A stretch of DNA of 64,000 nt from Polluticaenibacter yanchengensis (GTDB taxonomy: Bacteria; Bacteroidota; Bacteroidia; Chitinophagales; Chitinophagaceae), in the NCBI GenBank assembly GCA_027854065.1, contig JAQGEF010000013.1, forward strand, positions 83,873 through 147,872. The letters run 5' to 3'. Below, piece after piece: positions 8,073 to 16,131 of this stretch. A model generated the notes under the pieces. It saw only the letters and a list, made by a program, of their open reading frames with translations, ran no database searches and had not been told where the DNA came from. Positions within the stretch are counted from its first letter, which is position 1. Each line of letters starts with the position of its first letter. The position numbers and the translations under genes are program-made.

Positions 8073-8497
8073 AATTTATGGTGTTATTTAGTTACATTAA
8101 AATTATTTATAAATTTTCTTTTTGCTGCCTGGGAAAAAAAGTTTTGCGAAAATTCAATTTTAGCCCTAAAATGTTAAATCTGAATTAATAAAATACATCT
8201 ATTCGGTGAACAAATTTGTAAAGTAATAAATATTATAAATTTATTACAATTGTTTCATTAAACAGAAATATACCTATTGTTTACAAATTTTGCAATGGTT
8301 GGTCTATTTGTATGTAAAATGTATCGAATGAATATTCTATTAAATTTTTGGTGCAGTGAAATGCATTTTGTAGAGAAGGGCAAAATATGGATAACATCCA
8401 AAAGTATCCCAAAATTAATGGAATCATTTTCCTAAATTATTTAGCAAAACGCTTATTTTTGCTGCTAATTGCTTTATCATTAAAAGGCAAGAAAATT
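8073..8497. other. AT-rich divergent intergenic region
   Basis: 425 bases between the T9SS type A gene and uvrA. It is very AT-rich. I see no RNA gene and no persuasive ORF; the open frame extending uvrA upstream to 8387 lacks family similarity and overlaps the uvrA promoter. It presumably holds the divergent promoters. Confidence 0.6.
8454..8461 (+). promoter_or_regulatory. Candidate -7 box (TATTTTTG) for uvrA
   Basis: TATTTTTG is an exact TAnnTTTG match, 36 bases before the ATG at 8498. Its position inside the upstream extension of the reading frame argues that translation begins at 8498, not at the earlier in-frame ATG at 8387. Confidence 0.55.
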
Positions 8498-11410
8498 ATG
8501 GCCAGGAAAATTGCTTCTCCCACTAGTAATAATGTAATGCCCGTAGATACACAGGTAATAGATGTAGTAGGTGCGCGTGAAAATAATCTGAACAATATTA
8601 ATATCAGTATCCCCAAAAACAAACTGGTAGTTTTTACAGGGGTTAGCGGCAGTGGCAAAAGCTCGCTGGCTTTTGATACCATTTTCCATGAGGGGCAACG
8701 CCGGTATATGGAAAGCTTTAGCGCCTATGCCCGTCAGTTTATTGGTAATATGGAGCGCCCTGATGTTGACAGGATTACGGGGTTGTCGCCGGTAATTTCC
8801 ATAGAACAAAAAACGACCAACAAAAATCCGAGAAGTACTGTTGGTACCGTTACCGAAATATACGATTTTATGCGTTTGTTATATGCCCGTGCAGCAAATG
8901 CTTACAGCTATAACACCGGCAAGATAATGGTGAAATTCAGTGAAGAAGAAATTGTCGAAAATATCCGTGAAAAGTTTGAAGATAAAAAGGTCGTATTGCT
9001 CGCACCCATTATAAGGGGGCGGAAAGGTCATTACAGGGAATTGTTTGAAGACTTTTTGAAAAAAGGCTACCTGAAAGTACGTGTTGATGGAGAAGTAAAA
9101 GATATCACACCCAAAATGCAGCTTGACCGCTATGTGATACATGATATCGAACTCGTCATAGACCGGTTGGCTGTTACAGAAGATATGCGCATTCGGTTAA
9201 GCCAAAGTATTCAAAAAACCTTACAGATGGGGAAAGGGTTGATGCAGGTGCTTGACTATGACACCAACCAGGTAACACAATACAGTAAAAGCCTGATGTG
9301 CAATGAAACCGGTATCAGCTATGACGAGCCTTCACCAAATACATTTTCATTTAACAGCCCTTATGGCGCATGCCCGGTTTGTAAAGGATTAGGTACCGTT
9401 TATACGATCAACAGGGACGCTATGATTCCGGACAGCTCCAAAACAGTAGCAGAAGGTGGTATCGTACCGCTTGGCGAAGAGCGGGATGCATGGATTTACA
9501 GGCAGATTGCAGCCATCGCAAGAAGGCAAAAAATAAATCTTAAGAAACCCATTAATGAGATACCAGAAGATTTTATCCATTTTATATTGTATGCCCATAC
9601 ACCAAAAGATCAAATAGCCGAAGCCAATATGGTGGTGACTGATTTTGATACTTTAGGTACAGCAAATGATTCTGAAAAGTCAGCGTATGATAATGCAGAG
9701 TTCGAAGGAATTGTGCACCTCGTAAAACGTTGGTTTAATACCAGTAGCAGCGAAGCAATCCGGAACTGGGCCGAAGAGTTCTTTTCAGTAGAAAGTTGTG
9801 CCAGCTGCCAGGGTGCAAGACTTAAAAAAGAAAGTCTTTGGTTTAAAGTAGCGGATAAAAATATTGCCGAATTGAGCCATATGGACCTGGATGAGTTAGC
9901 TGTTTTTATTAATAATGTTAATGGAAAGCTGTCCGCTAAGCAACAGGCAATTGCAAAAGATATTTTAAAGGAAATTTCCGACCGGTTATCGTTTTTGCTG
10001 AATGTAGGCTTAAATTACCTGTCGCTGAACCGGCCTTCCAAAACGCTCAGCGGAGGCGAAAGTCAACGTATTCGTCTTGCAACCCAAATCGGCAGCCAGT
10101 TAGAAGGCATCACTTATATTCTGGATGAGCCATCTATAGGCTTGCATCAACGGGATAATCAGCGGTTAATTGATGCATTACTGAACCTGCGCGATATTGG
10201 AAACACTGTATTGGTAGTAGAACATGATAAAGATATTATGCTGGCAGCAGATTATATTATAGATATTGGGCCCCGTGCAGGCAAGCATGGAGGCAATATT
10301 GTTGCAGCAGGTACACCGCAGGAATTTTTAAAAACCAATACGGAAACATCAAAATTCCTAAATGGCAACAGGACTATAGAAGTGCCGAAAGTGCGCAGGT
10401 CAGGAACCGGGCAATTTATAGAACTGAAAGGAGTGACCGGCCATACACTTAAAAATGTAAGTGCCAGGTTTCCTTTAGGTTGCCTTACTGTCGTAACAGG
10501 AGTAAGTGGCAGTGGGAAAAGTACCTTGATAAACGATACGCTTTACCCGATATTAAGCAATCATGCTTTTAAGGCCAGTAAAATGAAGCCAATGCCTTAT
10601 GCAGGCATTGAAGGTCTTCAGTTTGTAGATAAAGTAATAGAAATAGATCAAAGCCCCATTGGACGCACACCACGCAGTAACCCGGCCACGTACTGCGGGT
10701 TCTTTACAGAAATTCGCACCATGTTTGCCAGTGTGCCCGAAGCAAAAATACGTGGGTACAAACCAGGCCGTTTCTCATTTAATGTCAAAGGCGGCCGCTG
10801 TGAAGTATGTGAAGGCGGAGGTATGCGTACCATAGAAATGAATTTCCTGCCCGATGTATACGTGCCTTGCGAAAAGTGCCAGGGCAAGCGTTATAACCGG
10901 GAAACCCTGGAGATTCGTTATAAAGGTAAAAGTATCAGCGATGTACTGGACATGACGGTAGATGAAGCAGTTGAGTTCTTCCATGCCGTGCCCTGGCTAC
11001 ATCGCCGTATTAAAAGTTTGCAGGATGTTGGATTAGGGTATATTTCATTAGGACAAAGCGCCACCACGCTCAGCGGAGGAGAAGCACAGCGCGTGAAACT
11101 CGCCACGGAACTCGGGAAAAAAGAAACAGGAAAAACGTTTTATATATTGGATGAACCGACTACAGGATTGCATTTTAGTGATGTGAAACAATTATTAGAT
11201 GTTATTCAGAAGCTGGTGGATAGAGGTAATACCGTTTTAGTAATCGAACATAACCTCGATGTGATAAAAGTAGCCGATTATATAATAGACCTTGGCCCTG
11301 AAGGCGGTAAAGGTGGCGGGCAAATATTATTTCAGGGAGTACCGGAAGATTTAGTGAAAATAAAAGAAAGCAGGACTGCTCCGTTTGTAGAAGCAGAATT
11401 GAAAGCATAA
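8498..11410 (+). CDS. uvrA: Excinuclease ABC subunit A
   Basis: 970 residues from the chosen start, slightly above the usual 940. UvrA is the damage-recognising dimeric ABC ATPase that loads UvrB in nucleotide excision repair. Visible in order: Walker A G-V-S-G-S-G-K-S-S near residue 48, the E-S-F-S-A-Y-A-R-Q-F stretch, a first zinc module (C-P-V-C-K-G-L-G and later C-A-S-C-Q-G), the first signature LSGGESQRIRLATQIGS with L-D-E-P-S-I-G-L-H, a second Walker A GVSGSGKSTL, a second zinc finger (C-E-V-C-E-G-G-G ... C-E-K-C-Q-G), and a second signature LSGGEAQRVKLATELG with L-D-E-P-T-T-G-L-H. The frame is open 111 bases upstream (to 8387), but that extension starts hydrophobic and family homology begins only after the ATG at 8498. 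Confidence 0.97.
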   Translation: MARKIASPTSNNVMPVDTQVIDVVGARENNLNNINISIPKNKLVVFTGVSGSGKSSLAFDTIFHEGQRRYMESFSAYARQFIGNMERPDVDRITGLSPVISIEQKTTNKNPRSTVGTVTEIYDFMRLLYARAANAYSYNTGKIMVKFSEEEIVENIREKFEDKKVVLLAPIIRGRKGHYRELFEDFLKKGYLKVRVDGEVKDITPKMQLDRYVIHDIELVIDRLAVTEDMRIRLSQSIQKTLQMGKGLMQVLDYDTNQVTQYSKSLMCNETGISYDEPSPNTFSFNSPYGACPVCKGLGTVYTINRDAMIPDSSKTVAEGGIVPLGEERDAWIYRQIAAIARRQKINLKKPINEIPEDFIHFILYAHTPKDQIAEANMVVTDFDTLGTANDSEKSAYDNAEFEGIVHLVKRWFNTSSSEAIRNWAEEFFSVESCASCQGARLKKESLWFKVADKNIAELSHMDLDELAVFINNVNGKLSAKQQAIAKDILKEISDRLSFLLNVGLNYLSLNRPSKTLSGGESQRIRLATQIGSQLEGITYILDEPSIGLHQRDNQRLIDALLNLRDIGNTVLVVEHDKDIMLAADYIIDIGPRAGKHGGNIVAAGTPQEFLKTNTETSKFLNGNRTIEVPKVRRSGTGQFIELKGVTGHTLKNVSARFPLGCLTVVTGVSGSGKSTLINDTLYPILSNHAFKASKMKPMPYAGIEGLQFVDKVIEIDQSPIGRTPRSNPATYCGFFTEIRTMFASVPEAKIRGYKPGRFSFNVKGGRCEVCEGGGMRTIEMNFLPDVYVPCEKCQGKRYNRETLEIRYKGKSISDVLDMTVDEAVEFFHAVPWLHRRIKSLQDVGLGYISLGQSATTLSGGEAQRVKLATELGKKETGKTFYILDEPTTGLHFSDVKQLLDVIQKLVDRGNTVLVIEHNLDVIKVADYIIDLGPEGGKGGGQILFQGVPEDLVKIKESRTAPFVEAELKA

Positions 11411-11479
11411 TTACATTCGGGACTTGTATATAAATGGATGAAGCGAATATGAGTGATTATGTCAGGTTGCATAATTCTC

Positions 11480-11510
11480 TTTGTACATTCAATCAAAAAG
11501 TGTATTTTTG
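11480..11510 (+). promoter_or_regulatory. Strong Bacteroidota-type promoter with no obvious gene directly behind it
   Basis: TTTG (11480-11483), 19 bases, TATTTTTG (11503-11510) is a full consensus match. The next recognised gene, rpsT, starts 166 bases further and has its own equally good promoter. The transcript would either be a long rpsT leader or a short RNA. Confidence 0.6.
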
Positions 11511-11621
11511 CATGCTCGAAATAGGGATTAATATAATGATCTGTAATTTAAATGATTATAGATTTTACGCGGCAGATTAATACCAATTTTGATAAATTAT
11601 TATAATTATATTTTTAAATTA

Positions 11622-11653
11622 TTTGGTAGAATAGCAAAATGTATTTAATTTTG
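11622..11653 (+). promoter_or_regulatory. Promoter of rpsT
   Basis: TTTG (11622-11625), 20 bases, TAATTTTG (11646-11653): a full consensus match with ideal spacing, 23 bases before the rpsT start. High strength fits a ribosomal protein gene. Confidence 0.8.
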
Positions 11654-11676
11654 CCGTCCAATTTATAGAAAAAGTT

Positions 11677-11940
11677 ATGGCTAATCATAAAGCAACCAAA
11701 AAAGATGTACGTCAGGCAGCAAGACGTCGCGAAAGAAACCGTTACAATGGTAAAACAACTCGTAATGCTATCAAAAACCTGAAAGCATTGAATGATATTG
11801 CTGAGATTGAAAAAGGTTTACCTGGTGTTGAAAGCTTAATCGACCGTTTAGCTAAACGTGGTGTTATTCATAAAAATAAAGCTGCGAACTTAAAAAGCAA
11901 ATTAGCTTTACGTACAAATGCTGTAAAAGCATCTGCATAA
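11677..11940 (+). CDS. rpsT: 30S ribosomal protein S20
   Basis: 87 residues, standard length, very basic and Ala/Lys-rich. The start MANHKATKKDVRQAARRRER, the central R-N-x-x-K-x-T-R-N segment and the late R-G-V-I-H-K-N-K-A-A-N-L-K-S-K-L motif, which is nearly invariant in S20, are all present. S20 binds 16S rRNA early in small-subunit assembly. It stands alone between uvrA and lptB with a strong promoter and a terminator, as is usual for this gene. Confidence 0.97.
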   Translation: MANHKATKKDVRQAARRRERNRYNGKTTRNAIKNLKALNDIAEIEKGLPGVESLIDRLAKRGVIHKNKAANLKSKLALRTNAVKASA

Positions 11941-11968
11941 TTAATTAACTAACTACAGTTATAAATAG

Positions 11969-12007
11969 AACAATAAGTGTCGGTATACTATCGGCACTTA
12001 TTGTTTT
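11969..12007 (+). terminator. Terminator after rpsT
   Basis: An 11-bp perfect stem (AACAATAAGTG with CACTTATTGTT), extended inwards by weaker pairs, is followed by T's. It lies 28 bases past the rpsT stop codon. Confidence 0.85.
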
Positions 12008-12045
12008 TGTATTTTGTTAGGTTTTATTACAGTTAAAACTGTATG

Positions 12046-12066
12046 GGCGGATTTTTTCCGCCTTTT
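12046..12066 (+). terminator. Second, small terminator-like hairpin
   Basis: GGCGGA pairs with TCCGCC across a T5 loop and is followed by TTTT. It may back up the rpsT terminator. Confidence 0.55.
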
Positions 12067-12166
12067 CTATGTCCATGAGAATTATAGGATAGAATAACTA
12101 TCCTCTTTGCAACAGCATTCTGCCAAATGAAAGTCTATTGCCCGCAAAACATTCTTATAACAAAGG

Positions 12167-12186
12167 TTTATACGCATTTGTATAAA
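12167..12186. promoter_or_regulatory. 20-bp palindrome upstream of lptB
   Basis: TTTATAC and GTATAAA are perfect 7-bp arms around GCATTT, ending 62 bases before the lptB start. The AT-rich dyad has the size of a dimeric repressor site; no regulator is identified. Confidence 0.4.
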
Positions 12187-12248
12187 TTGTTTATGGAAAT
12201 TTCTGTTATTTCGCAACAGAATTATAATGACAACTAATATTTTCTACT

Positions 12249-13268
12249 TTGAGTTTAACCATACATACCAGTAATTTAATTAAAACCTATAGTGGCAGAA
12301 CTGTAGTTAAAAAAGTAAGTGTCAACGTAAGTCAGGGCGAGATTGTTGGGTTATTAGGTCCCAACGGCGCCGGTAAAACCACCACCTTCTACATGGTGGT
12401 TGGCTTAATCAGGCCCGATGAAGGAGATGTGTTTCTGAACGATACCAATATCACTAAGCTTCCAATGTACAAGCGTGCTCAAATGGGCATTGGTTACCTG
12501 CCGCAGGAAGCAAGTGTATTTCGTAAACTGTCTGTATATAATAATATTATGGCAGTACTGGAAATGACCAGGCTTACAAAGAAAGAAAGAATAATGAAAG
12601 CCGAAAGTTTGCTGGATGAATTCCATTTACAGCATGTGCGTAATAATAACGGTGACAGCCTGAGTGGCGGTGAGCGACGCAGAACAGAGATTGCAAGAGC
12701 ATTAGCTGTAGATCCTAAGTTTATCCTATTAGACGAACCATTTGCAGGGGTAGATCCAATTGCAGTAGAAGATATTCAAACCGTGGTAGCACGTTTAAAA
12801 TATAAGAACATCGGTATCTTAATAACCGACCACAATGTAAATGAAACTTTAAGTGTTTGTGACAGAGCTTATTTATTAATAGACGGTAACATATTTAAAC
12901 AAGGAACGGCACAGGAGTTGGCCGATGATGAACAAGTGCGCCGTTTATACCTGGGTACCAATTTTGAATTACGTCGTAAGGACTGGATTATCAATATGGA
13001 GAAAGAGCAGTCGTTAAGAAAATCAGCCATACCAGGAGTAGAATTACTGCAAAGCCTCGTACAACGTTTGGAAATTGAATTAAAAGATAAGGAATTGGTA
13101 TTGCCGGAATCTGTTGCAGAAGTAGTGCAGGTATGCAATGACCTGGCATCACTAAGAGGTGATGACGATTTTGCTAAAATGGCACAAATACTTATTAGCA
13201 CTCCAATTGATGAGGTGCCGGGATTGATTCCGGACCTGAATGAACTAATAAGACAAAAAATTAAATAA
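12249..13268 (+). CDS. lptB: LPS export ABC transporter ATPase (LptB) with a C-terminal extension
   Basis: 339 residues if translation begins at the TTG at 12249. LptB powers extraction of lipopolysaccharide from the inner membrane in the LptB2FG complex. Residues 1-240 are a complete LptB: Walker [12 protein letters not shown]-loop Y-L-P-Q-E, signature [15 protein letters not shown], Walker [14 protein letters not shown]-loop T-D-H-N-V. The final 100 residues are an extra, acidic, helical extension; most LptB proteins end near 240. No in-frame ATG exists because a TGA lies in frame at 12228-12230, but an ATG at 12227 is just one base out of frame. Either TTG is used or one base is gained or lost in the T-run at 12248-12250. 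Confidence 0.92.
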   Translation: MSLTIHTSNLIKTYSGRTVVKKVSVNVSQGEIVGLLGPNGAGKTTTFYMVVGLIRPDEGDVFLNDTNITKLPMYKRAQMGIGYLPQEASVFRKLSVYNNIMAVLEMTRLTKKERIMKAESLLDEFHLQHVRNNNGDSLSGGERRRTEIARALAVDPKFILLDEPFAGVDPIAVEDIQTVVARLKYKNIGILITDHNVNETLSVCDRAYLLIDGNIFKQGTAQELADDEQVRRLYLGTNFELRRKDWIINMEKEQSLRKSAIPGVELLQSLVQRLEIELKDKELVLPESVAEVVQVCNDLASLRGDDDFAKMAQILISTPIDEVPGLIPDLNELIRQKIK

Positions 13269-13291
13269 GATATACACTTATTTTTTTAGAT

Positions 13292-13334
13292 AATTGAAAT
13301 AGGCTGCGTCACAATAACGCAGCCTATTTCAATT
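13292..13334 (+). terminator. Large hairpin after lptB
   Basis: A perfect 18-bp stem (13292-13309 with 13317-13334) with a 7-base loop lies 23 bases after the lptB stop. It lacks a T-run behind it, so it may act as a 3'-end stabiliser or a factor-assisted terminator. Confidence 0.65.
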
Positions 13335-13529
13335 GTGATGTAGATTGTTTCATCTTTACATCTATATAATTAATATTGCTTAGATGGTTGTATAGCATGG
13401 AAAAAATCAATACAATGTAACAACTGGGTAGGCAGGGAAATCAAAAATGGTGCTCCTCGTCAAATTCGGACTTGTCCCAAAGAAAAATTTTTAACGTTCA
13501 AATCTTGATTTTTTTAATAAAATATACTT

Positions 13530-13537
13530 TATCTTTG
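13530..13537 (+). promoter_or_regulatory. Candidate -7 box (TATCTTTG) for marR
   Basis: TATCTTTG is an exact TAnnTTTG match ending 26 bases before the ATG at 13564, and directly abuts the palindrome at 13538. Confidence 0.6.
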
Positions 13538-13559
13538 AATAGTTGCATAAACAACTATT
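13538..13559. promoter_or_regulatory. Putative MarR operator
   Basis: AATAGTTG and CAACTATT are perfect 8-bp arms around CATAAA. The 22-bp dyad begins at the base after the -7 box and ends 4 bases before the marR ATG, so a bound dimer would cover the transcription start. This is the classic arrangement for autoregulation by MarR proteins; binding itself is inference. Confidence 0.65.
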
Positions 13560-13563
13560 ATCT

Positions 13564-14013
13564 ATGACCAACACTACATTTAGAAGAGGAGAACTGTATT
13601 TTGTAATAAATGGTGTGGCTAGTGTAGCATTGGCAAGACATTTACAAAAGTTGTTCAGGGAACATCAGCTGGATATCACTGTAGAACAATGGAGCGTATT
13701 GGTACATTTATGGAAAGAAGACGGGGTGAGTCAGCAGGCGCTGTGTAATAAAACATTCAGAGATAAACCCAGCATCACCAGGTTGATTGATAATCTTGAA
13801 AAAATAGGACTGGTAGAACGGCATCCCAAAGAAAACGATAAAAGAGTCAACTGCATTTTCCTGACAGAAAAAGCCAAATCGCTAAAGCCGGTATCCACAC
13901 AATTGGCAAACCAGACGCTCATAGAAGGCTTGGATGGTGTAGCCGATGAAGATATTGAAACAGTAAGAAGAGTATTGGAAAAAGTCTATAATAACTTGAA
14001 TAACTTATCATAA
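13564..14013 (+). CDS. MarR family transcriptional regulator
   Basis: 149 residues from ATG 13564. The frame is open upstream to a TTG at 13543, but that would lie within the operator palindrome. The winged helix-turn-helix is clear: T-V-E-Q-W-S-V-L near residue 41, the recognition helix region K-P-S-I-T-R-L-I-D-N-L-E-K, and the wing V-E-R-H-P-K-E-N-D-K-R-V with the hallmark D-x-R. MarR proteins are dimeric repressors, often relieved by small aromatic or acyl ligands. The acyl-CoA dehydrogenase gene follows 50 bases later with no terminator, so the regulator probably controls it as well as itself. Confidence 0.93.
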   Translation: MTNTTFRRGELYFVINGVASVALARHLQKLFREHQLDITVEQWSVLVHLWKEDGVSQQALCNKTFRDKPSITRLIDNLEKIGLVERHPKENDKRVNCIFLTEKAKSLKPVSTQLANQTLIEGLDGVADEDIETVRRVLEKVYNNLNNLS

Positions 14014-14063
14014 TAAATGGGTTGCTTGCTAAACGATACCCGTAACTAAAAAACATATTTGCC

Positions 14064-15845
14064 ATGGAAACAACAATTAAAAACCTCAATGGTGCCGAAT
14101 GGTTGGTGAAAGAATCTTTACCGGAATCCGTATTTACACCAGAACAATATACCGAAGAACAACGCATGATTATGGACATGTGCCAGCAATTTCTGGATAC
14201 AGAAGTAATGCCGGTTATTGACAGGATTGATAAATTAGAGCCGGGATTAATGCCCGGATTAATGGAAAAAGCCGGTGAACAAGGCCTTTTGTCAGTAACC
14301 GTGCCCGAAGAGTATAACGGTTTAGGCAAAAACTTTGTTGATGGCATGATTGTGGCAGAAGGATTAGGAGGCGGTTACAGCTTTAGCGTAGCAATGGCAG
14401 CACATACAGGCATAGGTACATTGCCTATTTTATATTTTGGTACAGACGACCAAAAAGCGAAATATGTATCAAAACTGGCAACCGGTGAATGGAAAGGCTC
14501 TTACGGACTTACTGAACCAAACAGCGGCAGCGATGCATTGAGTGCCAAAACAACAGCGGTATTAAGTGAAGATGGCAAATACTACATTCTCAACGGGCAA
14601 AAATGCTGGATAACCAATGGAGGTTTTGCAGATGTATTTACAGTATTCGCCAAAGTAGATGGTAAAGATTTTACAGGGTTTATAGTAGAACGAGGCTATG
14701 AAGGATTTACAATAGGTGCGGAAGAACATAAAATGGGTATTAAAGGCTCCTCCACTGTACAATTATATTTTCAGGACTGTAAAGTGCCGGTAGAAAACGT
14801 ATTAGGAGAAATTGGCCGCGGGCATGTCATCGCATTCAATATTCTCAATATCGGTCGCTTAAAATTAGCAGCAGCAGCCCTTGGCGGTTCTAAACGTGTA
14901 ACAGATATTGCACTCACTTATGCCAAAACACGCGAGCAATTCAAAACCCCGATTGCCAATTTCGGTGCCATGAAGTACAAACTCGCACAAATGGCTATCC
15001 GAAACTGGGCAACCGAAACCGCCACCTACCGGGTAAGTAAGCTCATAGAAGACAGGGAACATGAATTACTATCTGCCGGTAAGCCATTTAACGATGCCGC
15101 TTTAGCCGCTGCAGAAGAATATGCCATAGAATGCGCTATTCTCAAAGTACACGGCAGCGAAACACTCGATTATGTAGTCGACGAGGGCGTGCAGATACAC
15201 GGCGGCAATGGATTCAGCGATGAATACATGGTGACCCGTGCATACAGGGATAGCCGGATCAACCGCATTTTCGAAGGTACCAATGAGATCAACCGTTTAT
15301 TAACTGTGGACATGGTTCTCAAACGCGCCATGAAAGGCAGGTTAAATATTATGGGCGCTGCCATGGGCGTACAAAAAGAATTGATGAGTATTCCCGAATT
15401 TGGCAATGATGACGAATCACCGTTCGCAGCAGAACGAAAAGCTATTGCTAATTTTAAGAAGGCAATTTTAATGGTAGCCGGTGCTGCGGTACAAAAATTG
15501 ATGATGAAAATTGAAAGCGAACAGGAAATACTGATGAACATCGCAGATATGAGCATGGAAACCTTTATAGCAGAAAGTTGCCTGCTTCGATTAATGAAAA
15601 ATACACAAGCAGGTAACATTGATACCAAGTACCAGGAATTGATGACAAAAGTGATCATCAACGATGCCGCAGATGCTATTAATAAAGCAGGAAAAGATGC
15701 CATCAATGGTTTTGCAGATGGCGACGAACAACGCATGATGTTGCTCGGATTAAAAAGATTTACTAAAGTAAACCCTTATAATACAAAAGAAGCTCGTAGA
15801 GCAATTGCCGACAAAATGATAGAAGCAGATAAATACTGCTTTTAG
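14064..15845 (+). CDS. Acyl-CoA dehydrogenase, long (VLCAD/ACAD9-like) form
   Basis: 593 residues, longer than the 380-residue short/medium-chain enzymes because of a C-terminal helical extension from about residue 440, as in VLCAD/ACAD9. It oxidises acyl-CoA to trans-2-enoyl-CoA, passing electrons through FAD to ETF in beta-oxidation. Visible: Y-G-L-T-E-P-N-S-G-S-D FAD/substrate loop near 150, W-I-T-N-G-G near 180, K-M-G-I-K-G-S-S-T near 228, Q-I-H-G-G-N-G-F, and R-I-F-E-G-T-N-E, with Glu404 as probable catalytic base. No transmembrane segment is visible. It forms a likely operon with the MarR regulator. Confidence 0.93.
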   Translation: METTIKNLNGAEWLVKESLPESVFTPEQYTEEQRMIMDMCQQFLDTEVMPVIDRIDKLEPGLMPGLMEKAGEQGLLSVTVPEEYNGLGKNFVDGMIVAEGLGGGYSFSVAMAAHTGIGTLPILYFGTDDQKAKYVSKLATGEWKGSYGLTEPNSGSDALSAKTTAVLSEDGKYYILNGQKCWITNGGFADVFTVFAKVDGKDFTGFIVERGYEGFTIGAEEHKMGIKGSSTVQLYFQDCKVPVENVLGEIGRGHVIAFNILNIGRLKLAAAALGGSKRVTDIALTYAKTREQFKTPIANFGAMKYKLAQMAIRNWATETATYRVSKLIEDREHELLSAGKPFNDAALAAAEEYAIECAILKVHGSETLDYVVDEGVQIHGGNGFSDEYMVTRAYRDSRINRIFEGTNEINRLLTVDMVLKRAMKGRLNIMGAAMGVQKELMSIPEFGNDDESPFAAERKAIANFKKAILMVAGAAVQKLMMKIESEQEILMNIADMSMETFIAESCLLRLMKNTQAGNIDTKYQELMTKVIINDAADAINKAGKDAINGFADGDEQRMMLLGLKRFTKVNPYNTKEARRAIADKMIEADKYCF

Positions 15846-15871
15846 TGCCCGGTAATTAATACTGAAAAAAC

Positions 15872-15909
15872 AAAGCGGCTTAGAATCTATTTACTAAGTC
15901 GCTTTTTTT
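15872..15909 (+). terminator. Terminator after the acyl-CoA dehydrogenase gene
   Basis: A 12-bp stem (15872-15883 with 15894-15905, one G-T pair) is followed by a run of seven T, 26 bases past the stop. Confidence 0.85.
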
Positions 15910-15934
15910 ATACCGGTTGGTATATTTCTTATTT

Positions 15935-16115
15935 GGGCGTGTCCCCTTGCCATCTTTTTTGTAGCCCTGTTTCTATACCAATTGATATCGGTATTATTCA
16001 GGCAAGGGGCCGGGCTATCCGTAAGTACTCCGCGGCGGCAATGCCCGCTTCCAGGCTTCGCTTTCACTAACCGCTTATGCCGCCTTGCGGGGTACTTTAC
16101 TACTATCCCTCACGC
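15935..16115. repeat. Dispersed palindromic element, copy 1
   Basis: An approximately 180-bp GC-rich block beginning GGGCGTGTCCCC and ending TACTATCCCTCACGC. It is a relative of the block at 52927-53104: both start GGGCG, have CCGGGCTATCCG in the middle, and end in TGCGGGGTACTTT followed by CTACTATCCCT. CCTTGC near the start pairs with GCAAGG at 16000, giving internal secondary structure. It has no ORF and fills the gap between two convergent genes. Confidence 0.8.
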
Positions 16116-16131
16116 AAAAACATCACAGTAA

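Noticed and set aside
8387-8497. Upstream extension of uvrA
   Set aside because: No family similarity, overlaps a -7 box, and the ATG at 8498 gives the normal UvrA start.
15170-15736. 188-residue minus-strand ORF
   Set aside because: Antisense to the acyl-CoA dehydrogenase gene with its codon shadow; nothing supports expression.
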